64,000 nt of DNA from the NCBI RefSeq assembly GCF_008831285.2, contig NC_045146.1, positions 24,197,703-24,261,702 of the forward strand, written 5' to 3'. Under the pieces are notes generated by a model, which saw only the letters and a program-made list of their open reading frames with translations, was not told where the DNA came from and made no database searches. Position numbers and translations under genes: made by a program. Source of the DNA: Nymphaea colorata. Its lineage: Eukaryota > Streptophyta > Magnoliopsida > Nymphaeales > Nymphaeaceae. Numbering within the stretch: the stretch's first letter is position 1; each line of letters opens with the position of its first letter. Shown piece by piece: positions 24,309 through 37,993 of the stretch.

Positions 24309-25370
24309 CATCGAGTTCTGTTGCTAAACGTGAACATAGGTTGAGATTAACCACAGGGACTTACGCGTACTCATAACATTGCCTTAAGAAGTATTGAAAT
24401 TGGAAAACTATTGGATCCTTTTCCCCTTTCTGTATGCGTTTGGTTATCTCGGTATTCAAGATCCAAGGTCTTCTTGGATCTTAATTTCCAAGATTTCAAA
24501 TCCTTGATGTCCAGTAAGGGTCTGAAATCCTTGCGAGTTAAGGCACTTGAATTTCATTATAAATTTACAACCGTGACATTTTAAGATGTAAGGATCTCAA
24601 GCCAATCATCCTCGAATTGAGAACCATGAATTTGAAGCACATTGAGTATCTTCCAATGCAACCATGATGGGAGAGTTGTTTTTCCACCTTTGTAAAAAGA
24701 ATGAAAGAAGCATATTGGGGATCTTAGATTCATGATTTTGAAATCCATAATTTGTTAGAATCATGAATTTAAGGTAACCCACATCCTTTTAGGGCATTCA
24801 AACTGGAGAAAAGACCAATAATATTTTCTCTTGACAAGCCAGAAAGATCTCTACACAAGCAGGGTTAGCCTACCCATGCGTTGCTTGGTTCTTTTCAAGC
24901 TTTTGTTGTTTGGACCTAGCTGAGTTCGTCTGCTATGGAAGATGAACCTGTTAGGGCAAGATGTAAACCAGGATAGGCCATAAAAATGAAGGAGAGGAGC
25001 CATAACAACGCCAAGATCATACTTCACATATAAATGGAAGGAAAGCCACACTCATATATTACATACAATGAAGAAATTGCATACTGTTCATGGATTAACA
25101 ACACTTCAACATGTTCCTTAAGAACCTGAGAATAAAACAGATTCAGAAGTTGAAGCCGACAAAAGCATTGCATTCAACGTTGAGTTCAAAAAGGACATGT
25201 TAGACACAGAATCATGAACAAATACATGAACTCTTAATATGCATGTTTGCTGCTGCTGCTACTGCTACCACTTCAATACACACAATCGGTTAGCGGGCTG
25301 CTCTTGGCAAAAGATCGAAGCACGCCACAGCCAATTCCTCATGGAAAGGGAAGATCAAAACTTATAAGTT
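24160..25370. other. Spacer between the ASR array and the expansin gene
   Basis: Holds a GT/TA microsatellite (about 24268-24310). A stretch at 24431-24800 begins TGCGTTTGGTTATCTC, ends GGGCATTCAAACT and is rich in GATCTTA/TTCATGA words, like other small elements in this window (31125, 33681). No TIR pair or target duplication could be proved. The last part before 25377 is probably expansin 3' UTR. Confidence 0.5.
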
Positions 25371-25376
25371 GAGAAA

Positions 25377-26269
25377 TCAGAACTGGAGAGAGCTGGTGAA
25401 GGTCTGTCCAAACTGCCAATCGCTAGGTACAATGTCTGAGAAGACGAGGGTGGTGCCATCACTAATGGTGACTCTGAAGGAGAGTGACTGTCCATTGAGG
25501 TAGGAATTGCTCTGCCAATTTGCACCCCAGTTCCTTGACATGGGTTGCCAGTTCCCGTTTGAGCCCTTGATGGACACGGCCGAGATCGAGCCTGCGCCAC
25601 CGACATTACTGATCAAGACAAGCTCGAAATAGGACCGGCCATTGACGGTGAACCGAACGCCTCCTGTTTTCACACAAGGAACCCTGAATCCAGTGCAGAG
25701 AACAAGTCAGTTCAGTACAAAGTATTACTGATAGTTTTGTGCATAACTAGCATGATTCTTACTCTGGTTGATTATAACATAATTTAGTATACCAAATCAA
25801 ATTAATGATCTAACATGTCCCTTGCTCTAGTATAAAACGTCTAAGTAATTGTGGTTTTTGCTCTAGACAAACTTTTTTTTCATACCTCAACCTTAAGACT
25901 CAACCTGTTAGTTTGTTCATCAAATCATGCGATTCCCTCAAGGTTAATTTTGTAAAATTTGCTTACCTCTGATTTTCCTTTTTCCTTGTTAGTTTCACAA
26001 GGAAACTGCAATTGGGCCGAGAGACTTAGTCGCCTGCCAAAGGTCCACACCCCATTGTGTAATGAGGTGATGCCAATAAAACTCTGAGTGGCTGTCCCTC
26101 TAATAATATCTATTTTTCTGATCATGAAAAGCTTCAACAAGGAGAAAAATATATATATATAATCAAAAGTCAGGATTGCCAAGATTGAAATAAGTTGAGA
26201 TCTAATTCATTATGGATTTCGGTTGTAACGCGTTAAATTTGATGTTACAGGGATTGAGTTACCCTTTGC

Positions 26270-26318
<49 letters not shown>

Positions 26319-28531
26319 GAAATGCCTGTGTGTGTCCGATCCTAGATCATGTTGTTCCTCCTGGCCAGGCCAACAGAGCATCACTGACCTGAATAAGGGA
26401 TTGGACAATATATTCAAGTTGAAGGAAAGAGAAAATTAAATGTCTGATGTATCAAAAGTGAAGAGAAAAAAAAAAAGAGTTCTCATTCTGGCCAAATCGT
26501 GTGAAGCACCAGCTGCATGAAAAAGGCCATTGCTACCTGCAAATCGGACAATTCATGGCTACCCATTAATGGGAAGTAAGCTCCTGTAATTGTTCGATCA
26601 TCAATACTTGGTCCCATCTATCGGTCAAGGTTAACAGTTCTTCCCTTATCTAGCTGCTACTTAGTTAGTACTGTTTAAATAAATGTGCTCAGATGGTATT
26701 TATAAATCTCGCTCCTTTCCTCAGTCAATCAAAACTGCTGCAGGAATTTATACCTCTGGAAAAGAACAGGGACAATGCCTCCTCTGTAAATGGCGATCTG
26801 CTCCCAAGCAGGCTGGGCCATGTCGAAATGCTGGAGGGGAGGGTTGCACCACCCTCCGTTGTCGTTTGGAAGCGCATAATTCGGTGGGCAGAAGTTGGTG
26901 GCCGTGATGGTCACAGACTTCCCCGGCAGGCACCATTTTGGATCCATCTCTGCGTCGCACTTTATCGTAAAGCATTGCCCGCAGGACGCTCCATCGTTAA
27001 ACAAAGCCGTGCTCAGTGCTGCTGTCGTCGTTCCATAGCCAGTCGAGTACAGGTTTCCATATCCACAAGCACCACCTGAAACCAGATGCAGAAATCTCAA
27101 TCTCATGAAACCTTTTTTCTACTATGACATCATCTTTGTAGACGCGCGCACACACACACATATATGCATGCTGAGAGTTTGAATTTTACAAAGTTGGTTG
27201 CATATCACCTTGAAACAGCAGCAGAAAAAGATGCAGAAACAGGGAGTTTGGATTTTTCTGAAACATGGTCATGATAGAAATTCCATTTTCTGAAGTAAAA
27301 TCAAGATTATCAAGGATAAGAAGCGAATCAAATAAGAAAAGACATCGAGAAGAGGACAGCGGTAGGAAATTATGATGGAAAATGAAATGAAATAAACTAG
27401 AAATTATGATGGAAAATGAAATGAAATAAACTAAAACTTAAGGAAAAGGAGATAATTAACTTTATAGCCATTCAAATATAGAGTACAGCCTTATTAAGAA
27501 AGCTCATCTGCCTATACATTGGAGAATCTAAAAATAATTTAGCTCACCCGTTACAATAAGGAAATAAGATAGTATGTATCTGATCAAGATGTCAAACCAA
27601 AATAAATTAATCTTTGCAAAATTGAAAGATAACCTTAAATCTAAATGCTTACTAAAAATATTAAAGTAATCGTTTGTAGGGTCAAATCGATTTAGCGGAT
27701 CGGGTGTTTATGTAATTTCCTCCTGCATTTTATGATCCTGTGGATCTCTTACGTCACATAAGCGTCGAAAAAAGAGGATGTAAATAATCAGATCAAGTCT
27801 TTACCCGTTACTTAAACGAACAACTAGAGGCTCTACGATAAGTATGATATGAATATTACAAGTCAACATATAGTCATTAGACAGAATGTCTAGTTTAGAA
27901 TGCACCCTGTTTTTAGGCCATGACAAGACGATCGATGACATGGATCGAACATTTAATTCATTAATTTTGTAATATTTTTAATACCTAAAATGATCTTGGT
28001 ATTCATGCAAATACCAATAATATTTTGCCTAAATATAAGAAAACACATCGAATCAGGTCTCATCTCTGTGTTGTGACTTCGGATATACATTAGGTGTTCA
28101 AAGACTCCAAGTACGTTGGGCAATGTAAGTCATCTGAACTATAGAGACGAGGGTGGTCAGGGGAAAAAATGCAACTATTCTAACGTACGTTGGGATCAAG
28201 CCAGCTTACCTTTCAATGGAAATAAACTTTAGATTTACTATTACAGATCTTGACTACCAGTAAGAGAACAAAGAAACACACGAACAAGGCAGCAGACTAC
28301 ACCTGAAAACAGAACAACGTCGAAATCTCATGAAGAGAAAAAGAAAGAAGAAAACATACCCATTGTTCCTGAAGCATCACTTCCACCATAAAAGGTAGCA
28401 TGTGCCCTGTTCCAATCCTGGTCAGAGGAGGAAGAAGAGGCTGTACCAGCAGCAATGGCTGTAGAAAGCACTACAACATAAGGAAGAAGAAGAAGAAGAG
28501 GAGGAGGAGGAGAAGACGATTGAGAAGCCAT
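25377..28531 (-). CDS. EXPA: Alpha-expansin (three exons)
   Basis: Exons 28531-28360, 27075-26754 and 25683-25377 (introns 1284 and 1070 bp, GT-AG) encode 266 residues. Alpha-expansins are secreted and loosen cell walls non-enzymatically at acid pH by disrupting cellulose-hemicellulose contacts. A hydrophobic signal peptide spans about residues 1-29. The DPBB (GH45-like) domain follows, with [10 protein letters not shown], the cysteines of this domain, [19 protein letters not shown] and the HFD motif at 140-142. The C-terminal CBM63 domain includes [11 protein letters not shown] and ends SSLQF. Intron positions (after GTMG and inside the Arg codon before VPC) are those usual for the family. 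Length is slightly above the usual 245-260 because of a long Ser-rich leader. The signal region is coded by trinucleotide repeats. No defect seen; the subgroup number is not assigned. Confidence 0.97.
26270..26318. repeat. TA/CA microsatellite in expansin intron 2
   Basis: A TA run followed by ACACACAC, wholly inside the intron. Confidence 0.9.
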
Positions 28532-28605
28532 GGGTGTAATAAAAGCAGCTCAGCAGTAGCAGCAGCAGCAGAGAATGGGACACAGGCTGCACTCGATTGG
28601 GTCGC

Positions 28606-28613
28606 CTTAAATA
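28606..28613 (-). promoter_or_regulatory. TATA-like box of the expansin gene
   Basis: On the minus strand the sequence reads CTATTTAAGG, 75 bp or more before the ATG at 28531. The leader between them is rich in CTG repeats. Confidence 0.55.
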
Positions 28614-28699
28614 GACCCAAAGAGGCAGAGGCCGTGGTGGGGCTGAGTGCATGTGATCCGGTGCACGGACCTTGAGGTGCATATTTATTATAGTCATTT

Positions 28700-30344
28700 A
28701 TGTGCACAGCTAATTATCTGCAGGGTCTTCCAATAATTTCTTGGGGAGCCCCTAGGCAGAAGAGATGAAGAGGAGAGAGAGAGAAGAAAGGGAAAGAGAA
28801 ATAGCAGAAGCCCTCAATTATTTGCACGTTCTCTTCCCTGTTTTTGCGCTTCAAAGATCAGGGCAGAGATCGACAAAACACGATGCAGGAAACCAAAGAT
28901 CTTGCAGAGACCAGAAGACAGCAAAAATATTTGAAAACGAAGTGAAACAGATGCAAAATGCGGAGGAGGCAAGGAGGGGGCCCAAAAACCATGGCCCTAC
29001 CCCGCCCTCTTTTGTTTGTTTGCATCAGGTACTTCCTGAATCCAATGTGTGAACAGTTCCAGGACTCTGTCCCCTTTTATCCAGATCCAGAAGCTGGTAT
29101 GGATCTGGAACCAGCTCCGTTTAGCCAAATTTGATGAAACAATCCAACCCAGTCCTATATAAAGATCGGGCTTTTGATTCCATAGATATTAACTGCGACA
29201 TAAAAATGTTAAAGACCAGGACAACCAACTACTTAACATAAAGTCTGGATGGACCTGGATGAATATCTTAGCGATTCAGAAATATGCGATTGCTAACCTG
29301 AGTTCAAGTTTAGTCAAATAAAAAAATTTATAGATCAAATCCATTCCGGCTAACTTCTGAGCCTGAAGAGGCATATGGGCACCAGTGGTCCAAATCAAGT
29401 CCTAGTCCGACCCGTGTTCATCCTTAAGCATGGAACGCGTCATTGACCATATGCACGCGACATGAACACTCACATGTGATTAACGTATTTTAATGTGACT
29501 GATAATTGTTTTTTAGTTTTGAATGAAAGTTCTAAACTATTGTTTTTATCAGTAAAGTATTTGAAGCGCGTGGTGCCTTATCGTCCCAAGTACTAAGTAT
29601 AAATTTTTTAATTGTTAAAAGACAGTAATGTATAAATTAATAAGATTTTCCTGAAACATCAATGTTAACATAAGAAGTTTTTGAGGTGCACCGTTCGTCT
29701 TAAAATTTTTAAAATACCAGGGTGGTATCTATAAACATGTAACTACTACGTAAATCATACAAATTATGTGGGTCTGAGGGATATTTGCCCTTGATGCCTT
29801 GATTTCGGGCCATGAAGCCCACGCCCAGTTTTGGATCCTTTCATCCGGTACCGTCTTATCCTTATATTCCATTTTGCAAGATTTAGAGATGTAGATGGAT
29901 CGGATCACACGGCCCGGTAATTTATTTGAGTCTGAACTCTGGTTTGAAACCGGACTTGAAATCAAAACTTAACCCTTTTCAGTTCTTGCTTGGTAGTTAT
30001 TGACCCAAACATAAATTGAACTCACATCTTAAGATACTCGATCCAGATCCGGTCGCCTCTGGCCATCACAAACTTACGTTATGTTTGTATTCTCAAAATT
30101 AGACCTCACAAGTCTGTTCTTTTCTGAAACCGGGCTCACCTTGTTGTCCTCTCAGAAAAGGGCCTGCGTTTCCCACAACAGCATAATTTCGGTCAAGATC
30201 ACTTAAGTTCAAGAAAACTACAGTCATAAACCTTTTCTTCATGCCTTTTTCATAGAAAAATGAAAAATGCACTTTTAACAAAGGGAATGTTAAAACGCAA
30301 GATCAGCATTTTAATATCTAATTAATTCCAACATAGAAGATCAA

Positions 30345-30419
<75 letters not shown>

Positions 30420-31008
30420 AATGGCTGGTGGGAGGAATAAATTTTTTTGATTAATGGCACATGCAAGAATTGGTTGTATGAAAAGTATGGTAGAGGTGGA
30501 ACTTCAGATGGTTGGGCACCCAATCATGCATCTCCCTCAAAATCAATGTCCTCGTCACCGACTACCGGACGACGTCCGCCGGATGCACTTCCCTTTACTA
30601 AACAATTGACAGATCACTCCTTGAGAGATGAATTTCCCGATGTTCCAACGTCAAACCCACCAGCGAACATTCACATTCAGGGCACCCTTCTTCCCGTTTT
30701 TAATTTGTTTCACAACTCAGAACTTTGGCTTCTGTTCTTCGGATTTGGTGCTTCTTCAGATCTTTAATGCATTATTTAAAGATCACCGACTAGCTACCTA
30801 TTCGAACTACTAATATTTAAGAAGAAATTGATGGTGGAAGGAATATAATTTGTCGTTTGATTGCTTTAGTGCAGTTCTCCAATTTTTTTTCGCGATTCGA
30901 TTCCTTATTGTTTTGTTTTCTTCATTCTATGAGCTGTAACCTGCAACAAGACAAATGGCAACCGATTGCAAGACCTTTTCGGCTGTATCTCCGTTTGGAA
31001 TTTCTCTT

Positions 31009-31065
<57 letters not shown>

Positions 31066-31120
31066 TGGAATAGTTCTGTCAATCAGATGCAGATTGGGTT
31101 ACCACATTTGCACTTGAAAG
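28700..31120. other. Gene-poor stretch upstream of the expansin gene
   Basis: Expansin promoter region, then AT-rich DNA. It contains CT/TA microsatellites (30344-30416, 31012-31065). An open frame at 30447-30767 has no recognisable domain. No gene supported. Confidence 0.5.
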
Positions 31121-31124
31121 TTTT

Positions 31125-31874
31125 TGAGGCGTTTGATTACTTCAAATCTTAGAAAGAAGGTGATTTAAAATCTTGGATCCTGGGATTTCATGTCCTTGAA
31201 TTCTGAGCCCATGAACGTCAAGTTAAATCCTTCACTTTACTAACTTGATATTCAATCCAATTCATATGTATAGTTTGATGGATCTTATATATTTAGCGAC
31301 CTGTTTCTTCCAGCTGAATATGACTTGCCATTGGTTACTTGTGATTGTTATGTGAACTTTTTTTGGAAAAGTTAACAATCGAAAAGGATAACTTGATATG
31401 CAGTGTTTGCTTTGAGTTGAGACACAAAAAAGCAGCTGTGTTCAGTGGTTAAAGAGTCGTTGTCAACATAATTTATTTCAGGACAAACGGCTTTGGTTAG
31501 CACCTCTAAAGTGCAGAAACAAAGTCAATCAACATCCTACCACTAAAAAATAATGACTCACCGAATTGGGGTACGATATAAACAAAAAGTACAATTAATT
31601 CGTTCTTGGATTGCTAGTGAGTTGTGATGATTGAAGATTCCGAGTCCTGAAAATATAAAACCAGATAAAAAAGTCGAAGTGTGGCGTTTGATAGTTTGGA
31701 ATTTTGATTCAAGAATGACATGTAATTCCTTTTGGAACTGAAATGTAATCAAGAAATTTCAGGTTTCAGTTTCCTAATTTCAGAAACGAAATACCTTGTT
31801 TGTTTAATTTATTGAAAAAGAAGCATCTTGATTCTAAAATTCCATGACTCGGGATATATCAAACGCCCCCTCAG
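31125..31874. mobile_element. Possible small DNA element (MITE-like)
   Basis: The left end TGAGGCGTTTGATTA and the right end TATATCAAACGCCCCCTCA are inverted relative to each other over about 15 bp. The interior holds ATCTTGGATC and TCATGTCC-type words seen in other candidates here. No target-site duplication was identified, and two adjacent elements are possible. Confidence 0.4.
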
Positions 31875-32158
31875 GGTCCTCGTTTTGGACCAGTTAACGT
31901 GGTTAAGATTTTTTATTTAAGCTCTTGAGGTGAACGTTCACCTTTTCTCAGAGTTGTCAAAATTGATTCCGTAAGAAATTCACAGGTTCTTCATTCAATG
32001 TGCATAAAATTTCTCAGAGGACAACTACGATGATAGAAAAGATCACCCAATGTACTTAATTTCAAATTTTCCGACCGGCAATTGACGCGTCTCTGTTTTA
32101 CCTACTAGCTGTGTCATTGCCCCGAGCACAAAGATTCTGATGTCAGAAGAGCACAACT

Positions 32159-32216
<58 letters not shown>

Positions 32217-33680
32217 TCAACAGTTATTAATGCTATAGTTGAGATTTTGTACATTCGACTCGTTTATTTCAGTTTCATTTAGCTTATCATGTCAACATCA
32301 AAGAATGCAAAAGCATATGATGCTTGCAATCTGATCAGATAAATAGCTTCCCTTCCAAGTAGTGAAGTCAAATATATAAACAGTAGTAGATGATTCTTCA
32401 AGTGAATTAACTACATAAACAAATTTTCAAACCCAAAAAAGTGTACCCACTAATAGTTTTAAACCATAGGTACACACAACGGTAGGGTTTTTTATACCAA
32501 AGCCGGTAGCCATCACATGGGATGTAAGACTGAGGAATTCAATATAACTACACTTAGTAATGAGGCTTTTATACTTGCCAGATGCTGCTAGAAATTTTTC
32601 CAACCAAATTCAAACTTAGTTATAAGGCTTTTATTAATGTATGTACTGGTGCAAAGGGTTTGGTTTGGGTAGGAAACTTACTTCTTTCCTGTTTATCTGA
32701 ATCCGGTTTGAGTTTAATTTCGCATTTATAAGTTTGCTTTCCATAATTGTAAGTGGTTGTAAAGATGGTTTCAAAACTGCAACACCTTGCATTGAAGGCA
32801 AGCCTCACAATTGAGCCGAACTAGTCGTGGCTGGAGTTGGGCCTTGTTCAAACCAAGTGAAGGTTGCCAGATCCAAGCTCGAAGCCGAGCCGAGCAAGTC
32901 GAGCCGCCCTCATATGAAAATAAGAGTTAATTAGACAGAGTTTTGCTTATGGAAGCCTGATTCCAGACTAGCAGCTGGCCACTCTGTGTACACAAAGTTG
33001 TGTACCGGAAGGTATAATGATCAGAATACCTCTAGTTAGTAAAAAGGTGAGTGCTCCTTACCAGGATATATGTTGCATGCATGTATGATGTGTGCACTAC
33101 TGCGGTGCATGCAACTCACTCTCGGTGTGCGATCTCTATAATTCGAGTTTGCATCCGCACCTGGTAAGGGCACCATGCACCATGCATGGAAATTGAACAA
33201 ATGACAGGACATTTCGGCACCACCAGCCGGACCAGCTGCGCTGTGCCTCTTGGAGCTATATAAGCATTTAATATTTTGCAACAAAGTTGACACCCTTGAT
33301 TCCCACAAACTCACCTTTATTTGCCTCCCACAAAGAAAAAGTTTGCTAAAAAGTGGTCGGCACTCCCAGCTCAGATATCCCAAATGAAGGGGCGGAAAGT
33401 CGTATGAGGATGGTGGAATATGTTTGGGAAAGAAGCTACACCGGCGATCAGATTCCCTGAGTTCAGATGGAGAAAGCTTGTGTGGTGGAAGACCGCCACT
33501 CAAGAATCGGAGCCGAGCCAAGGGGGACCCGTAGGGGCTCTGGTCGTCTTATACAAAAATTTTGAAAAATAATATTTCGGCTCATGTTTCACACGGCAAT
33601 GTAGAGGTTGTGGATGCATTGAAATGAAATGGCCGACGGCGATGCAAGGATTTTCGTTGTTCTAATCATACTCAACTTTA
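31875..33680. other. Gene-poor stretch
   Basis: Contains a CT microsatellite (32163-32211). The open frame at 33036-33521 on the minus strand lacks known domains and a credible start context. Nothing else recognised. Confidence 0.5.
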
Positions 33681-33836
33681 GGGGCGTGTTTGGTAGCCTC
33701 GGCTGGATTTCATGTCGAAATCCACAGTTTTAGCAAACTCTAGATCTCAAAGCCACTATAGACGTTCTTAAAATCCTTGAATCTAAGATCCATGGCTCTG
33801 AAGAGAGCTAAGATCTGGGGCTATCAAATGCCACCC
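33681..33836. mobile_element. MITE-like element, about 156 bp
   Basis: The ends GGGGCGTGTTTGGTAGCC and the complement of GGGTGGCATTTGATAGCC are imperfect inverted repeats. The interior is filled with GATCTTA and ATCCATGG-like words that could fold. Superfamily not certain; no target duplication seen. Confidence 0.5.
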
Positions 33837-35540
33837 AGATGTCGTTGATCTACTATGTTATTTTAGCCGTATTGTTTTGTATAGCTTTTTTATTATTATT
33901 AATGTATCTTATTTGGATGGGATATCGAATCAAATGCTTTGGGAAAATTGGATATTGGAAACAAATTTAATATTTGATTAAGAAAGGACATCTGATCGGA
34001 TTTAAATTCAAATCAGATTTTGGTTTTAAATAAATATCTCATTACCCAATGTTGTTGCATTTTGAAAATCCGCCGGATCCAAGCAAAAGTTGCTGCATTA
34101 AGTTTTCCACTTTTAACATAAATCTGAGAAACGACTTTTTGTGATTAAATTTTTCTGATAATTTCTCCAACATGGAAATACGACAGAAGAAACTACCTAG
34201 CTTCTGCTGTAGTTCTTGAACTAAAGTAAGTGAAAGCTCAATCAGAGCTGAATGACATTAAGAGACATTTTCTTTAGTTGTAAAACTAAACAGAATATTC
34301 AAGAAGATAAAGATTTTAACATGAGAGAGAGCCTCCTATAAAAATTTGGACTTCTTTTAAGATATCATTCCAAATTAAGGACTAAATAATAAATTTTGCT
34401 TTCTCTCATCTTTGGTCGGCCTCTAATTTATTGACTGGTTAGCGAGGATTTAAAAAAGGGGATCTAGATCTGGAGCTTGATTCGATCCAAAATTAAGACT
34501 GAGGACTTAATAACGGCATCTACTACCCAACAACATCAATGGTTAGCTCATGCTGGATGGAAGCAAAGTTGGTATCTTTTGGCTTCACTTCTGCAAAAAA
34601 GCAAGCATTCTTTTGCTTTTCTTTTCACCTTTTCCTGATTTACCCAACTTTACAGATTTCAAATGAACATGTTATTGTGCTTATCTTCATGTGATCATTA
34701 TGATTCTCTTTGAATTTTGAGTTATTCTTCACACGCTAGGCAGACTTCCTCATGTCAAAAGGCTTATCCTTCAGAAAAGGTTGTCATCAAAAAGAAGATG
34801 CAATGATGCAAAGCATAAGCATCTCCTCATTTTTCTTAATATTTGTATTAGTGCTCCAAATGCGTCGACGGCTGTGTTAATTGGTTGGTTATATTGATAA
34901 TACAATGCATTCTTATGACATGTCACGCCTTTCATCTATAGTACATATGGTAGTCTCAAATTCGGACATGTCATGACAATGTTGCCGACGATTTCTCAGC
35001 TTCTATTGATCTCTTATGATTATGCACAAGACAACTGCTGAAAATTTTAAAGGCCCTCGGATTCTTTCTTGAATAGCCTTGTTCAAAACAGCTCCCTAAG
35101 TAGCACATAACAATTAGGTTTTTGATTTCACGTTAAAAATTCAAAGGATGAAAGCCTGTAGATATAGATGGAGCCTTTTGTACAAGTTCTCTCTCAAATG
35201 TAGCCACAAATTCCTGGGTCAGAAAGTGAAAGAAAGACTGAGAGAAAGGAAATTATATATACATATATATACATGATGCCAAACGCCTTTTCTTCGGCGG
35301 GTTTTGGCCGTCCATGCAGACTGCCCACCTGAAGGCTAATCACCTACCCTTCGCTGCCAGTAGCTTCCCGCCACCTTGTGGTGGTTGGCATACCTGCCGC
35401 CGATGGCAAGAAGGCGGCGAGCCACCAGCAGGGAAGGGAAGGCAACCGGCCTCCTTTTTTTTATTTACATACGAAAAAAAGAAAAGAGGCCGGGAGGCCG
35501 ACCCCTCTACGAGGGGGCAACCTCCTGCCACCCTGCCCTC
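33837..35540. other. Gene-poor stretch
   Basis: AT-rich, apart from a GC-rich patch at about 35290-35545 with overlapping open frames on both strands that look like composition effects. No gene supported. Confidence 0.5.
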
Positions 35541-35548
35541 TCCGGCCT

Positions 35549-35718
35549 CAGTGGTGTAGTTACATGGTGACAGGTGTAGGCAGTGCTAAGACCAGTCTCT
35601 TAAAAATTCTTTGTTTTTAAATGTGAATATTAAATATTTATCCTTATATATGCCCCATTAGATTTAAGCATTTTTAAACAAGTGCCCCTCTAGTCAATTT
35701 TTTTGGTTCCGCCACTGA
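35549..35718. mobile_element. Small non-autonomous DNA element
   Basis: The left end CAGTGGTGTAGTT and the right end, the complement of CAGTGGCGGAACC, form short inverted repeats around an AT-rich core. CAGTGGCGGA-type ends are common among hAT-like plant elements. Flanking 8-bp sequences do not match, so the boundaries or class may be wrong. Confidence 0.45.
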
Positions 35719-35719
35719 C

Positions 35720-37000
35720 CGAACCGGAGTAGGCGATGGCCTCCCCTCCCTTCCTTTCCTTTTTCATGAACATTCAAAGAAAGGATGAGGGAGAAAACAT
35801 GGGGAGGCGACGGTTGTGGTTCGGTCGGCTGGGTTGAGTGTAATAAAGATGTTTCCAGTATATATATATATGTGTGTGTGTGTGAACAATGACTTTGGTT
35901 ATCTAAAGTTATTCAACCATCTAACCAAAACCTGTCCTTTAAAATACATAATGGGTTGAGAGAAAAGCAAAGAGAAACAACTCTAAATTAATATTAGATG
36001 ATGAAAATGTTCATCATCCTTTTTTCCTTACTTTTCTCTTAACCATCTATCATGTTAGATCGGCATACATATTAGATGTTTGGACAAAAATCGACTACAC
36101 TAAGAATTGAGAACGTCAATATAGAAGTTCTTGATATATAAAATAACAAGTATTTGAATGTGAAACAAGCACTTGGGCCATCAATCCAATTTGACTCACG
36201 GAAAAGGTTGGCAGGCTAGACAGTGTGGCGCATTCAGTGTATAATTTCATTTTCATCGGTTAGTTATAGACAAAATTAAATGTCTTATTTTCAGAGTTTG
36301 CTTGGAACTTGTTGCTAGCAATTCATCCTTTTCCAATTGTGATTGACGTGATGAATTCGTTCCTCAAAATTGCTCTTTACAAGTTATTACGTAGCGACAA
36401 ATTGCAATCCAGGCATAATTTGAAATGATCAAGTAGATAAAAAGATCAAGAAGGAAGTTTGTCAATATCTATAAGAACAAATATGTATGTGCCCTATGAG
36501 ATGAGAATGAGTATGGAAAAGCCCAAGAGCCTTCAATAATTGCTTGGGATTGAGACCTGGGGGCTTGGTGGAACATAACAAAATAAAGGCAAAGACAACC
36601 CCGCCTTGGCAAAAGTCCATTAGTTTGGTAATGGGGCAATAAACACATACCCCACCTCATCCTTCCTCGCCTTTCAAAAGAAATGCTGATTTCGCTATGA
36701 AGAGACATATTTTGCTTGTCATTAATATTGGATGATAAAGAGCGATCTAGTGTTCCTTAAAAAATGTTTTCATTCTTTGTTTGTTTCGAGGGCTGGTGAT
36801 AAAGCACTAGCGAGCTACGTATCTTATTTTTGACAAACGTTACAGGCCTAATTTAGACAAATAGACCATAGGATTTATGTATTGGATCTGGATTTGGTTA
36901 ATAGTCATCCAAACCGGATGGAAATCCATGTATACAATTATAAGTGTGTCACACAAGATTTATCTGAAAGGATCGCGCCCCAATAAAAGCCTCGAGGAAT
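35720..37000. other. Gene-poor stretch
   Basis: A short TA/GT microsatellite lies at about 35858-35883. No coding or RNA gene recognised. Confidence 0.5.
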
Positions 37001-37183
37001 CGCCCAATCCAATTCGCAGGAGACAGACCCCCAACATCACTTTTGGGTTTAAAATTCAAACCCAGACTCGGACCCGGGCCCCGGCCCAGACCCGTAACTA
37101 TGCTCCCGCTGAGACTCATCGTCATCCAATGACGCCGCAGATACGTCACGGGAAAAGGCGCCTCGAACCGGGAGGACGCGGCA

Positions 37184-37243
37184 TGACGTCACGGTCTGTC
37201 CCGAGACGAGTTCTCTTTCAGGGCATGGAAAAGGGCCACGTGG
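37184..37243. promoter_or_regulatory. bZIP-type motif pair in a GC-rich island
   Basis: A palindromic TGACGTCA lies at 37184-37191 and a G-box/ABRE-like CCACGTGG at 37236-37243, within a GC-rich patch (about 37040-37400) in AT-rich DNA. Small hairpins follow (TTCTCCG/CGGAGAA near 37292-37308). This looks like promoter sequence, but no gene was recognised on either side close enough to assign it. Confidence 0.5.
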
Positions 37244-37957
37244 GCGGATCGACGGTGCAGAGTTCACGCAAGTTTCTTCTACCGCCGACTCATTTCTCCG
37301 TCTCGGAGAAGGATGGGACTCGTCCGTTTCGCGGACACAGGACGGAAAGGGTTGGCCCCACAAGGGTATCGTGTAGGGTCCCTAAATTACTAAAATAGCC
37401 CTAGGAGCCCATCCCCTGACCGCCCTTTAATGGGCGTAGGTCAGGAATGAGGAGCGTCCATGTCAAGCCCCCACACCACATCAATCATATTCATGCCCAT
37501 CACCATTAAAAATAAAGATGAAAACGGTCCTCATATATTGATCACGTATACAGAGATTCAAACTTGTAGAAATTCATGCAAATCTCACAAAAGGAGGAAA
37601 GAAGGTACAACCACGCCTTTCCTGTGTCCCCTTTTTTTCTGAAGAAAAGAGAGAAGCGGATCCCTTTAATTTCGGCAAAGATAGAAGGAAGTTGGAGAAG
37701 GAAATTTCGGCTTCCCTTCCCCCACACACCCATTTATTTATCGCTCTCTTTTCAGACTCTTGCTTTCTGACTCGCCCTCTCTTCAACCTAGAAATAACAC
37801 GCCCCAAAAAGGAAAAAAAAAATTAAATAAATGAATAACCACTTTTCTTCTTTTGTTGTTTACGCTTTCGTAAATCTCAAGACGGAAAAGGCTGAGAGGT
37901 AATTATAACGAATCAAATCCACCGCAAAAATACACACGAACAAAAAAATTTATAATT

Positions 37958-37963
37958 TTTATT
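37958..37963 (-). terminator. Poly(A) signal of the RING ligase gene
   Basis: AATAAA on the minus strand, 31 bp beyond the stop codon of the RING gene. Confidence 0.6.
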
Positions 37964-37993
37964 AAATTCCTTTTCTTTTTTCCCTTTCTCTGG

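Noticed and set aside
33036-33521. 161-codon minus-strand frame
   Set aside because: No domain, poor start context, no splice or promoter support; likely chance.
36877-37398. 173-codon frame across the GC island
   Set aside because: GC-rich DNA gives long frames on both strands here; the protein has no recognisable features.
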